A stretch of 64,000 nt of DNA from contig NZ_KB911820.1 of NCBI RefSeq assembly GCF_000383675.1, positions 248,001 through 312,000 of the forward strand. Reading direction: 5' to 3'. A model generated the notes under the pieces. It was not told the origin of the DNA and did not search any database. It saw only the letters and a list, made by a program, of their open reading frames with translations. Made by a program: the position numbers and the translations under genes. Of the stretch, positions 9,501 through 17,863 are shown one piece after another. The first letter of the stretch is position 1; each line of letters opens with the position of its first letter. The stretch comes from Terracoccus sp. 273MFTsu3.1 (GTDB lineage Bacteria; Actinomycetota; Actinomycetes; Actinomycetales; Dermatophilaceae).

Positions 9501-9549
9501 GCGAAAGGGTGGTCGCTCCCGGACAGGGGAGGAGCGGCCACCCTTTCGC
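9501..9549 (+). terminator. Hairpin terminator after WXG100 genes
   Basis: A 19-bp stem (GCGAAAGGGTGGTCGCTCC against 9531-9549) with a single G-T pair and an 11-base loop. There is no U-tract, as is common in actinobacteria. It separates the type VII-like genes from the sigma factor gene. Confidence 0.8.
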
Positions 9550-9642
9550 ATGCCCGGAGGGCACCCGGACGTATCAATTCGCTTGACAGCCGCGTCTGCC
9601 CGGTGTGAGACCTAGACTGAGCACCCAGAGGAGGGGCGACGC

Positions 9643-10227
9643 ATGGGCGAACCTGGTGAACTCACCGAGCTGGTCGCCCGCGCCTCCCACGGAGACGCCA
9701 CCGCGTGGAACACCATCGTCGAGCGCTTCTCGTCACTGCTCTGGGGCGTCGCGCGCGGCCACCGGCTCCGACAGGAGGACGCCGCCGACGTCGTGCAGAA
9801 CACGTGGCTCAAGCTCCTCGACCACCTCGACTCCATCAAGCAGCCCGAGGCCCTGGCCGGGTGGTTGGCGACGACGGCGCAGCACGAGGCCCTGGCGGTC
9901 CTGCGCAAGGGCAAGCGTGAGCACCTCGTGCGCGACGACGACCTCGCGACCGACGTGCCCGACGAGCAGGCTCTCGCCCTCGACGCGGCGCTGCTCGACG
10001 ACGAGCGTGACGGTGAGCTCTGGTCGTGCTTCGGCCACCTGCCGGAGCGCTGTCAGGTGCTGCTCCGGGCGCTCATGGCGAGCGACCGCCCGAACTACAA
10101 GGTCATCTCGGACTCGCTCGGGATGCCGGTCGGCTCGATCGGGCCGACGCGGATGCGCTGCCTCGAGGCGCTCCGGGCGATCGTGCGGGAGTCCGGCTCC
10201 GATCTCGACACCGAAAGGAGGGCGTGA
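9643..10227 (+). CDS. ECF-type RNA polymerase sigma factor of the CHAT/S8 locus
   Basis: A 194-aa sigma-70 family protein with region 2 at about residues 20-90 (AADVVQNTWLKL, the core-binding helix) and region 4 at about 130-185 (the DNA-binding helix-turn-helix near ISDSLGMPVGSIG). The ATG at 9643 follows a strong GAGGAGGGG ribosome site. The stop overlaps the next start by one base (TGATG), so it is translationally coupled to a small protein that could be its partner or anti-sigma factor. The locus then continues with two proteases. A -35-like TTGACA lies at 9583-9588, but the best -10 (TAGACT, 9613-9618) is 24 bases away, so I do not call that pair as a promoter. Confidence 0.9.
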   Translation: MGEPGELTELVARASHGDATAWNTIVERFSSLLWGVARGHRLRQEDAADVVQNTWLKLLDHLDSIKQPEALAGWLATTAQHEALAVLRKGKREHLVRDDDLATDVPDEQALALDAALLDDERDGELWSCFGHLPERCQVLLRALMASDRPNYKVISDSLGMPVGSIGPTRMRCLEALRAIVRESGSDLDTERRA

Positions 10228-10712
10228 TGAGTGACCACGACCTTCACGTCGACGACGCGCAGCTCCTGGCGCGGCTGCGGCGCATCGCGGATACGGTTGA
10301 CCCCGTCCCCGATGACGTCGTCGAGCTCGGCAGGGCCGCGTTCGAGCTCCGCCACGCCGACGCCGTCCTCATGACCATGGCCAGCGAGTCGCTCTCGGGT
10401 GCCGAGCTCCGGGCCGTGCCCGACGAGCAGGGCTCGAGCCGGCTGCACGTGTTCGAGCACGGCGAGGTCTCGATCGAGGTCGAGGTGACCGTGCGGGGCG
10501 AGTTCGCGCGGGCGGTCGGCATCGTCGACGACGGTTCCGGGGTCGATCTCTCCGGAGCCCACGTCAGCGTGGAGACGACGTCCTCGTCGACCACGGTCGA
10601 ACTCGACGGCGGACGTTTCACCGTCGAACGCGTGCCTCTCGGACTTGCCCGCATCGTCCTCGAGCGAGCCGGGAGCCGGTTGCTGGTGACGCCGTGGTTC
10701 GACGTGGGGTGA
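10227..10712 (+). CDS. Small protein coupled to sigma factor, beta-rich C-terminus
   Basis: A 161-aa protein with no signal peptide or membrane segment. The first ~55 residues are helical and acidic, which would suit sigma-factor binding. The rest alternates short hydrophobic strands with loops and resembles a small beta-sandwich of the carboxypeptidase-regulatory type. It overlaps the sigma gene by one base and converges tail-to-tail with the CHAT gene, with only 9 bases between the stops. I do not recognise a family with certainty. Acting as a partner or anti-sigma factor is inferred from the coupling, and cleavage by a neighbouring protease would be one way to release the sigma factor. Confidence 0.75.
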   Translation: MSDHDLHVDDAQLLARLRRIADTVDPVPDDVVELGRAAFELRHADAVLMTMASESLSGAELRAVPDEQGSSRLHVFEHGEVSIEVEVTVRGEFARAVGIVDDGSGVDLSGAHVSVETTSSSTTVELDGGRFTVERVPLGLARIVLERAGSRLLVTPWFDVG

Positions 10713-10721
10713 TGGTTCGCC

Positions 10722-13502
10722 TCACGCTCCCCACGCCGTGAACGAGGCCGCGGTCGCCAGTGCGAGGTCGTCACCGAGCGCACCGCGACGTGCGGCCAGC
10801 CACCCTTCGGAGAGCGTGGTGCCGTCTCTCGCCACGGCGGTGTGGACGTCGCGCATGACGCCGAGGCAGGCCGCGTCGTTGACGGGGACGACGCTGGCGA
10901 GGACGGTCGCCGTGCCCATCCCGAGCAGGCTCGAGACGAGGCCGAGGGCTTCGAACGGACCGATGGGCGCCGCGCCTCCGGAGTCGCACGCGGACAGGAC
11001 GATGGCACCCGGCGAGCGGTGCAGGCCCAGCAGGTCGTGGACGGTGAGCGGTCCGTCGGCCAGATGGAGCGCGGAGAAGAGCGGGGCGTTGCCACGGAAC
11101 GTCCCGTGAGCCGCGATGTGAGCCAGTGACGCTCCGTCGACGGCTTCGAGAGCGGCCGTTGCCGTGGCGTCCTCGGGACGAAGCACCTTGGCGTGACGGT
11201 GGATCCGGCTCAGGCTCGCAACCTCCGCCTCCCGGGTGCTGAGGCCGGGCCCGGTCACGAGCGCCACGTGCGAGCCCGCTCCCGTGCCGAGTCGCCGGGT
11301 CGCCCGAAGCCACTGGGCGATGGACGGACTGACACTGAGGTGCCGGTCGGAGAAGCACGGGAGGAGTCCCCACGGTGCGGTGAGCAGGTCGGCGGGCGGC
11401 ACGACGATGACGCGACGGCACCCCTCGGGCAGGTCGGCACCGTCGCCCAGCAGAGCCGACTGGAGCAGCCGTCCCGCAGCGGCGAGGTCGACCCGGCGAC
11501 CGAGAGCGGCACGACGCAACGCGAGTCGCGCGAAGTCGGCTTCCGTCGCGGCCCGGGCAGACGGACCGACGACGACGTGCCGCACGACGCCTCGGTGGAC
11601 GGTGAGGCGGTGCAGGGTGTCGCCGTCGCGGACGATGCTGACGACGGCACCCTCGTCGGCCACGGTCTCGAACACGGCGTCGAGGTCGAGCTGGGGCCCG
11701 CCGTCGGCACGAACCGTGCGGTCGGAACTGCGGCGATCTGCCGGCTCCTTCGACGGCGTGCCGTCCCCCGACCGGAGGTGGCGGTGGGTGCGCCGGATGG
11801 CGGCCTCGAGTCGGGCCCGGTCCCGCGTCAAGGCGACCGACCCGGGGTCGTCTGCGCCCATGGCGTCGAGACGGCGCGTCACGTCCCGGAGCGCCGCGAG
11901 GTCGCTGACGAGCAGCGGGTCGGTGACGCTCGCGCGGGGCGCGTCCAAGGCAGCGGCACGCCAGCGCTCGGCCCACCACAGCAGACGGCGAGGCCGACGC
12001 GCGCGCACTGCGGCATCCACGGCGAGACGGGTGAACTCGATGCCGTGCCCGCTGGCCAGAGCCCGCAGCTCGACGTCCCCGAGCAGGTTGCGGTGCTCGT
12101 CGACCGCGTCGAGACCGTGCCGGCAGGCCAGCAGGAGCGCTCGTCGGTCGCCGAGCTGCTGGGCGAGCAGGGCTCCGGCGAGCCAACCTGCCGCGCGGCC
12201 CAGTGGCGGCCCCGTCCAGCGCGTTCGCGCAGCATCGCCCAGGGCCTGGCGCGCGGTGTCGTCGCGGCCCGCGTCGTGCGCGATCCGGCCGAGCAGCACG
12301 AGCGCGACGGGCAGCTCGACCGCGTGCCGGGCCTGCATCGATCCGACGAGCGAGGTGGCCTCGGCGAGCAGGTCCGTCGCTGAACGACCCGGGTCGGGAG
12401 GCGGGGCAGCCCCCTCGCCGTCGACCATCCAGGGTCGCAGCTCGGGTCGCACGGACACGTACGCGGCGCGCAGCCGCAACAGCCGGGCGCGGTCGGCCCA
12501 CCCCGGGCGGCGTTGCGACCGGAAGAGCCGCTGGGCCTCTGCCGCACTCGCCTCCGCGGCGGCGAGGTCGGCCTGCGCGAGGGCCGCTTGCGCGTCCGTC
12601 AGGAGCAGCTCGGCTCGTCGCACGGGCGCGCCGACCGTGCCCGGGAGCGTGACTGCGCAGAGGCGTCGCACCTCGTCGATGAGCCCTGCCCCGAGCAGGA
12701 CCTGGGTCCGCTCGATGACGAGGTCGTGCCGTTCGTTGCCCAGGCGGTGGGCGCGGACCGATGCCTCGTCGAGCAGTCGCAGGGCCGTCGGGACGTCTCC
12801 TCGGAGATTGGCTGCGAGGCCGCGGTTGTGGACCGCCTGGACCGCCTCGAACTCCTGCCCCACCCGGTCGAGCAGCACCTCGGCTCGACGCGCGTCGGCC
12901 TCGGCGGCGTCGGCGTGACCCAGGGCCAGGTGGACGTCGCACCTCGTGTTGAGCGAGCGTCCCTCCCACAGGTCGTCTCCGAGGCGGCGGCTCCCGGCGA
13001 TCGCGCGGTCGAGGTCCTCGAGCGCCTCGGCGTTGCGGGCGAGCATGTGCAGCACGTGCGCCCGGCGGTGGAGCAGGCGCGGCAGCATGGCTGGAGGCGT
13101 CAGTGGCACGGCTTCGTCGAAGCGGAGCAGCCCGTCCCTGGTGCGTCCCGCGAAGGCCAGCACGATCCCCAGGGTCCCGAGGACGTCCGCCTGGCGGGTG
13201 GCGTCGACGCGTCGAGCGTTGCGGAGGGCGGCGAACCCGTGGGCCACGGCCTCGCCGGTCCGTCCACTGTCCCGGAGCACGATCGCCGACGCCTGGTGTG
13301 CGACGGATCGGTCGTGGGGGTCGGTCGAGTCAGAAAGGATGCGTGAGGCGAGGTCCATCGCCCGAGCGGGCTGGGATAGTGCAAGAGGGAGCAGTGAGTC
13401 CACGAGTTCGGTGCCGGTCGGGCGGGGGTCTCGTGGACGACGCGGAGCGCTGCGCGCGCGAGGTCGTGTATCCGAGCGCAGGGGTTGTGCGTCTGGCTTC
13501 AT
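10722..13502 (-). CDS. TPR-CHAT caspase-like protease
   Basis: A 926-aa protein with a long helical repeat region of TPR type (about residues 40-560) followed by a C-terminal CHAT domain (about 670-926). The caspase-like His-Cys pair is present: His799 in IAAHGTF and Cys839 in LSACDSG. CHAT proteases are clan CD peptidases. Several act when a sensor activates them, for example the Craspase TPR-CHAT protein. It has no signal peptide, so it is cytoplasmic. The start is uncertain. The ATG at 13502 adds a basic, low-complexity N-terminus and leaves only 32 bases to the divergent subtilase gene; a GTG at 13403 would begin right at the repeat region. Confidence 0.9.
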   Translation of the reverse strand: MKPDAQPLRSDTRPRARSAPRRPRDPRPTGTELVDSLLPLALSQPARAMDLASRILSDSTDPHDRSVAHQASAIVLRDSGRTGEAVAHGFAALRNARRVDATRQADVLGTLGIVLAFAGRTRDGLLRFDEAVPLTPPAMLPRLLHRRAHVLHMLARNAEALEDLDRAIAGSRRLGDDLWEGRSLNTRCDVHLALGHADAAEADARRAEVLLDRVGQEFEAVQAVHNRGLAANLRGDVPTALRLLDEASVRAHRLGNERHDLVIERTQVLLGAGLIDEVRRLCAVTLPGTVGAPVRRAELLLTDAQAALAQADLAAAEASAAEAQRLFRSQRRPGWADRARLLRLRAAYVSVRPELRPWMVDGEGAAPPPDPGRSATDLLAEATSLVGSMQARHAVELPVALVLLGRIAHDAGRDDTARQALGDAARTRWTGPPLGRAAGWLAGALLAQQLGDRRALLLACRHGLDAVDEHRNLLGDVELRALASGHGIEFTRLAVDAAVRARRPRRLLWWAERWRAAALDAPRASVTDPLLVSDLAALRDVTRRLDAMGADDPGSVALTRDRARLEAAIRRTHRHLRSGDGTPSKEPADRRSSDRTVRADGGPQLDLDAVFETVADEGAVVSIVRDGDTLHRLTVHRGVVRHVVVGPSARAATEADFARLALRRAALGRRVDLAAAGRLLQSALLGDGADLPEGCRRVIVVPPADLLTAPWGLLPCFSDRHLSVSPSIAQWLRATRRLGTGAGSHVALVTGPGLSTREAEVASLSRIHRHAKVLRPEDATATAALEAVDGASLAHIAAHGTFRGNAPLFSALHLADGPLTVHDLLGLHRSPGAIVLSACDSGGAAPIGPFEALGLVSSLLGMGTATVLASVVPVNDAACLGVMRDVHTAVARDGTTLSEGWLAARRGALGDDLALATAASFTAWGA

Positions 13503-13534
13503 GAACCACCCCCACACCAGCCAGGAGGTCGACG

Positions 13535-15055
13535 ATGTCCAACACCGATGATGGCAGCCCCACCCCCGACGCGCCGGACGTTCGATGGTGGCGACCTGCA
13601 CTGCCCAACCCGGCCCAGCAGGCCCGCTACACCGACCAGCTGCGCCTCATGATCCAAGGGCTCAACGCATCGCTCCAGGCCGAGGGACGAGGCGATGCCG
13701 CCCTGGTGACCGCCTACCCTGATCCTGACAACCTCGAGACGACCGAGTTCCTCTACCGCGCCGACACCATCCTCGTCAGCACCGACGACGACGACCTCGC
13801 CCGCATCTCCGAGGCGCTCGGCGGGCTCAGCCTGGCACCGTCCGGCGCCGACGACGGTCGCCTACCCCCGCCCGTCGGCTGGCTGCGGGTGCTACCGCTG
13901 CCCCCAGGCCAGCCGTGGGCCGGGGACGACGTCTCCGGGACCCCTGCCGAGACCGCACTGCTCGCCATCGAGGCGGCGACGGGCCGCGCCGACCTCGCGG
14001 GCTTCGACCGCGTCGTCCACCTCACGTCCAACAGCGGCTGCCCAGCGACCGAGCCGGTCCCGGCGTCCGCCGGACCCGACCCCGAGGTACGGCCGGACCA
14101 TTCCCTCGGGGAGGGCGTGCACGTGGCTGTCATCGACTCGGGATGGCCGCTGGCCGCGACGGAGCGGGACGTCGAGCCCACCCCTGCGCCCGACACCCGA
14201 TGGTCCTGGCTCCACGGGGTCACCCACGACGAGCTCGAGACCGCTCGCCCGGGCACGACGGTCCAAGCCGTGGAGCACGGGCACTACCGCGGCCACGGGA
14301 TCTTCGTCGCGGGCGTGGTCCGCGCCATGGCGCCGGCCGCGCAGGTGACCCTGCACGCCTGGGGTCCGACGACGTACGGACAGATCGAGAGCGAGCTCGC
14401 TCCGATCCTCCAGCGGGTGCTGGAGACGGAGCCGGACATCATCAGCATGTCGGCGGGCACGGGAGGCGCGAGCGGCACGACTCCGGTCGCGGAGCCGCCG
14501 GCCGGACGGCGGCGGGCAGCGGCCTCGACCGAACCCGCCTTCGCGCTCCGGCAGTTCGTCGCCACGCTCGAGCCGACGAAGACCCTGCTCGTGTGCGCGG
14601 CCGGCAACGACGGCACGCAGGGTCCGTTCGAGCCCGCCAGCATCCCCCTGCCGCACCCCGATGCCCCGCGGTGCAAGGTGGCCGTCGGGGCCTTGAAGAA
14701 GCGGGGACGACTCGCGAAGTACAGCAACCGGGGGACGTGGGTCGACGTCTACGCCCGCGGCTCGAAGGTCGTCAACGCCTACCCCGACGGGCCGTACACG
14801 TACAAGGAGTCCCCGCTGGCCGACGAGACGGTCCAGTTCACGACGGGCCTCGCCGAGTGGAGCGGGACGTCCTTCGCGACGCCGCTCGTCGCCGGGCTCG
14901 TCGCGTCTCGCATGTCGTGGACGGGAGAGAGTCCCCGGCAGGCGTGGGAGGCGCTGAGCGCCGTCGCGGCGACCCAGGCGCCGTACGGCCTGCCCACGCT
15001 GCGCCCCGGCGACGCCGACCGGGGCGTCAACCCTCCGACCCGCCGGAATCCCTGA
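13535..15055 (+). CDS. Cytoplasmic S8 family subtilase
   Basis: A 506-aa subtilisin-type serine protease with the whole catalytic set visible: Asp201 (VIDSG), His254 (GHGIF), the oxyanion Asn in AAGND, and Ser446 (GTSFATP). A ~190-residue N-terminal extension precedes the catalytic domain. It has neither a signal peptide nor a C-terminal membrane anchor, so it is not a mycosin of the nearby type VII module and should act inside the cell. It is divergent from the CHAT protease gene with a very short shared upstream region, which implies joint regulation. A CAGGAGG ribosome site precedes the ATG. A perfect hairpin closes the gene. Confidence 0.92.
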   Translation: MSNTDDGSPTPDAPDVRWWRPALPNPAQQARYTDQLRLMIQGLNASLQAEGRGDAALVTAYPDPDNLETTEFLYRADTILVSTDDDDLARISEALGGLSLAPSGADDGRLPPPVGWLRVLPLPPGQPWAGDDVSGTPAETALLAIEAATGRADLAGFDRVVHLTSNSGCPATEPVPASAGPDPEVRPDHSLGEGVHVAVIDSGWPLAATERDVEPTPAPDTRWSWLHGVTHDELETARPGTTVQAVEHGHYRGHGIFVAGVVRAMAPAAQVTLHAWGPTTYGQIESELAPILQRVLETEPDIISMSAGTGGASGTTPVAEPPAGRRRAAASTEPAFALRQFVATLEPTKTLLVCAAGNDGTQGPFEPASIPLPHPDAPRCKVAVGALKKRGRLAKYSNRGTWVDVYARGSKVVNAYPDGPYTYKESPLADETVQFTTGLAEWSGTSFATPLVAGLVASRMSWTGESPRQAWEALSAVAATQAPYGLPTLRPGDADRGVNPPTRRNP

Positions 15056-15072
15056 CGGGGAGTACAGACAGC

Positions 15073-15118
15073 AGGACGCCTTGGGTCACGTCCGCACGGA
15101 CGTGACCCAAGGCGTCCT
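15073..15118. terminator. Bidirectional hairpin between subtilase and peroxiredoxin genes
   Basis: A perfect 22-bp inverted repeat (15073-15094 against 15097-15118) with only two bases in the centre, lying between converging genes. It can terminate transcription from both sides. Confidence 0.85.
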
Positions 15119-15125
15119 TCGCCGC

Positions 15126-15764
15126 TCAGGCGGGGGCGGCGGTGAAGCGCAGGTAGGGCTTGACCTGGTCGACGGCGTCGGCGCCGAAACGCTCGCGGGC
15201 GTCGGCGGTCGAGACCGTCGGGGCCACGATGACCTTCTGGCCCTCGCGCCAGTCGGCCGGCGTCGAGAACGGGCCGCTGTCGGTGAGCTGGAGCGCGTCG
15301 ACGGCGCGGAGGATCTCGTCGAAGTTGCGGCCGACGCTCTTGGGATAGGTCAGCGACAGCCGCACCTTGTTGGCCGGGTCGATGATGAAGACGGAGCGCA
15401 CGCCGGACGTGTCGCCCTCGCCGGGGTGGATCATGTCGTAGAGCTCGGAGACCTGGCGGGAGTCGTCGGCGATGATCGGGTAGCCGACCGTCGCACCGCT
15501 GACCTCCTCGATGTCGCCCTTCCACTCCTCGTGCTGCTCGATCGGGTCGACCGAGACGGCGAGCACCTTGACGCCACGCTTGTTCCACTCGTCGTCGAGG
15601 GCGGCGACGCGGCCGAGCTCGGTGGTGCAGACCGGTGTGAAGTCCGCCGGGTGGCTGAAGAGGACGGCCCAGCTGGCGTCCTTCCAGTCGTGGAAGCGGA
15701 TCGGGCCCTCGGTCGTCGTGGCCTCGAAGTCGGGGGCGATCTCGCCCAGTCGCGGTGTTGCCAT
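15126..15764 (-). CDS. 1-Cys peroxiredoxin
   Basis: A 212-aa peroxiredoxin of the Prx6/AhpC-TSA type that reduces peroxides. The peroxidatic Cys46 sits in the signature PVCTTE. I see no second Cys in the protein, so it is a 1-Cys enzyme that must be recycled by an outside thiol. The long C-terminal extension typical of this class is present. The ATG at 15764 follows a GAGAGGA ribosome site; the frame is open further upstream, but that part is not protein-like. It is transcribed toward the subtilase and ends at the shared hairpin. Confidence 0.93.
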   Translation of the reverse strand: MATPRLGEIAPDFEATTTEGPIRFHDWKDASWAVLFSHPADFTPVCTTELGRVAALDDEWNKRGVKVLAVSVDPIEQHEEWKGDIEEVSGATVGYPIIADDSRQVSELYDMIHPGEGDTSGVRSVFIIDPANKVRLSLTYPKSVGRNFDEILRAVDALQLTDSGPFSTPADWREGQKVIVAPTVSTADARERFGADAVDQVKPYLRFTAAPA

Positions 15765-15939
15765 TGGCTCGTCCTCTCGCGGTCGGGCGCACGGCGCGCC
15801 CCGGTCTGCGTGCCATTCTGACCACAGAACCATGCATCGCGTTATGGGTGTCCAAATGTTGTGACGCACATCCAGTGCGCTCCCAGCAGACTCACCGAGA
15901 CTGCGCGTGGAATCTGTCGCCATCCCTAGGAGCCCCGAC

Positions 15940-16641
15940 GTGAGCGCGCTGCTCGACACCATCACCACCCAGGTCCTGCACGCACCGGTGTGGCTCGTGC
16001 TCCTCGTCGTCGGTGGGGTCGTCTTCGTCGAGGACGCGCTCTTCGTCGGCTTCGTCGTGCCCGGTGAGACCGTCGCCATCCTCGGTGGCGTGGCCGCCTC
16101 GCTCGGGCACGTACCGCTCGCCGCGGTCCTCCTCGTCGTCGTCGTGGCCGCGATCGTCGGCGACACCGTCGGTTTCGAGGTCGGCCGGCATCTCGGGGGT
16201 CGGGTGGTGGCCCTGCGCGCCTTCGACCGGCACCGCGAGCGCATCGACCAGGCGCAGGGCTTCCTCGGCCGCCGCGGCGGCGCCGCCGTCTTCCTCGGCC
16301 GCTGGACCGCGTTCCTGCGCGCGGTCATGCCGGCCCTGGCCGGGATGTCGAAGATGCACTACCCGACCTTCCTCGTCTGGAATGCCGCCGGCGGGATCGC
16401 CTGGGGGAGCGTCGTCGTCACGGCCGGCTACCTCGCGGGCCGTTCCTACGCCCGGGTCGAGACGTGGCTCGGGCGCGGCGCTGCCGTCGCCGTGGGTGTC
16501 GTCGTCGTGGTCGCTCTCGTCGTGTGGCAGGTGCGCCGCCACCGAGCCGAGAGCGCAGGGAGTGCGAAGGGTGCGGGGGCTGAGGACAGCGCCGCTGCGG
16601 AGGGCGGCGAGAACCCCTCGCGTATGCCGTCAGCGGGGTGA
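15940..16641 (+). CDS. DedA family membrane protein
   Basis: A 233-aa integral membrane protein of the DedA (SNARE-associated/VTT) family, thought to move or flip phospholipids. Family features seen are ED near the start of the first long hydrophobic segment, FVVPGE, and the FLGRWTAFLRAVMPALAG stretch close to the family FxGRFxPxxR motif. The C-terminal ~40 residues are charged and Ala-rich. I chose GTG at 15940 because TAGGAG lies eight bases before it; a longer GTG start at 15907 has no ribosome site. Confidence 0.88.
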   Translation: MSALLDTITTQVLHAPVWLVLLVVGGVVFVEDALFVGFVVPGETVAILGGVAASLGHVPLAAVLLVVVVAAIVGDTVGFEVGRHLGGRVVALRAFDRHRERIDQAQGFLGRRGGAAVFLGRWTAFLRAVMPALAGMSKMHYPTFLVWNAAGGIAWGSVVVTAGYLAGRSYARVETWLGRGAAVAVGVVVVVALVVWQVRRHRAESAGSAKGAGAEDSAAAEGGENPSRMPSAG

Positions 16642-16777
16642 GCCGGGAGCGCTCGGGCCCGCTGGCACTCGCGCGCGCCCCCCTCCGGTGACCGGTCCGC
16701 CGCCGCACGAGGTGCCGTGCTCGTCACGATCTGGTCGCGGGGGTCCCGTTTCGTCCCCCGTCGCGCATCCACCTGCG

Positions 16778-17668
16778 ATGCTCCCGGTCGTGACCGCCGA
16801 ACTGCCGCCGCCGAGCGGCCCCCCACAGCCGAACCCGGACGTCGACGCGCCGCCCCCGGCCACTGCTCCGACCGCACCGGTCTACGCAGCCCCACCGCCC
16901 ATGATGCCGCCCGGTGGGCCGGCTCCCGCCGCCGGGGGACTGCCGCCCATGGGGGCGATGCCGTCGTCGGACTCCCTGTCTTTCCGGCCGGTACCGACAC
17001 CGGGCACCAACGGGCTCGCCATCGCGGCGCTGTGCTGCGGGATCGCCGGCATCCTGCCCGTCGCGGCCGTCGTCGGCATCGTGCTCGGCTTCGTCGCGTT
17101 GGGCCAGCTGCGCCGGAGGATCCAGAGCGGCCGGGGCCTGGCGATCGCTGGCATCGTGCTCGGCGCCCTGTGGCTCGTCGGATGGGTCGTCCTGCTCGTC
17201 ACCGTTCCCGGCGACGCCCCGACGAGGAGTGCCTCGGCGGTCGCGAGCACGACGCCCCGACCTTCGGCGAGCACGTCGGCGTCCCCGGCTCCCTCGGCGA
17301 CGTCGGCCCCACCTGCGCGAACCCAGGCCTACATCGACGAGATCAAGGCGGGCGACTGCTTCTCGGGCGGACGCACGGACACGCCGAGCCTCGTGACCAT
17401 CATCCCGTGCACCGAGCCGCACGAGAGCCAGGCCGTCCTCAGGTTCGACCTGCCGGCCGGGCGCTTCCCCGGGGAGAAGGCCGTCGTCGCCGCCGCGGAG
17501 AAGGGCTGCACCGACAAGGCCGACCCCCTGATCACGGACCGGGCCTACAACGAGCTCGACCCGAGCTTCTTCTACCCGTCCGACGCCTACAGCTGGCGCG
17601 GTGACCGCGCGGTCGTGTGCCTCGTCGAGGCGCCGAAGGGCACGACGACCGGCACCGCCCTCAGGTAG
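16778..17668 (+). CDS. DUF4190/septum-formation-like membrane protein
   Basis: A 296-aa protein with a Pro-rich cytoplasmic N-terminus (~75 residues), two membrane helices (about 85-145) of the DUF4190 type with a QLRRR loop, a Ser/Thr/Pro linker, and an extracytoplasmic domain beginning near AGDCF. Its paired Cys residues (GDCF, IPCTEPH, GCTD) match the septum formation family, which is linked to division or envelope in actinobacteria, though its biochemistry is unknown. ATG 16778 is the first start after the Pro-rich region begins; GTG 16790 is an alternative. The frame is open far upstream inside the DedA gene, but that part is a shadow. Confidence 0.75.
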   Translation: MLPVVTAELPPPSGPPQPNPDVDAPPPATAPTAPVYAAPPPMMPPGGPAPAAGGLPPMGAMPSSDSLSFRPVPTPGTNGLAIAALCCGIAGILPVAAVVGIVLGFVALGQLRRRIQSGRGLAIAGIVLGALWLVGWVVLLVTVPGDAPTRSASAVASTTPRPSASTSASPAPSATSAPPARTQAYIDEIKAGDCFSGGRTDTPSLVTIIPCTEPHESQAVLRFDLPAGRFPGEKAVVAAAEKGCTDKADPLITDRAYNELDPSFFYPSDAYSWRGDRAVVCLVEAPKGTTTGTALR

Positions 17669-17746
17669 CCGCCCGCACCGTCCCGGTCGCACGGGCGGAC
17701 CGGGGCGAGGCGGCCTCGCCAGGCGCTGGCGGACGCCGGCGTACGC

Positions 17747-17780
17747 GTGAGGCCCCCTTCCGGACGGAAGGGGGCCTCAC
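17747..17780. terminator. Hairpin terminator, DUF4190 gene / ino1
   Basis: A perfect 16-bp stem (GTGAGGCCCCCTTCCG against 17765-17780) with a 2-base centre between converging genes. It probably serves both. Confidence 0.8.
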
Positions 17781-17793
17781 GGCATTCCGGAGT

Positions 17794-17834
17794 GGTGTGT
17801 GGTTCGCGCTCGCATGCTCGCACGACCACACACC
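17794..17834 (-). terminator. Second hairpin after ino1
   Basis: A 10-bp inverted repeat (GGTGTGTGGT / ACCACACACC) with a ~20-base loop, 30 bases after the ino1 stop and before the stronger hairpin. It may act as a second terminator or a 3'-end stabiliser. Confidence 0.4.
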
Positions 17835-17863
17835 CCCGGCTCCAGCAGATGTGACCGGGGAGG

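Noticed and set aside
9583-9618. TTGACA and TAGACT as a promoter for the sigma factor gene
   Set aside because: The elements are 24 bases apart, too far for a sigma-70-type promoter.
13535-15055. Subtilase as the mycosin of the type VII-like module
   Set aside because: Mycosins are exported and anchored. This protein has neither a signal peptide nor a membrane helix, and it is separated from the module by a terminator.
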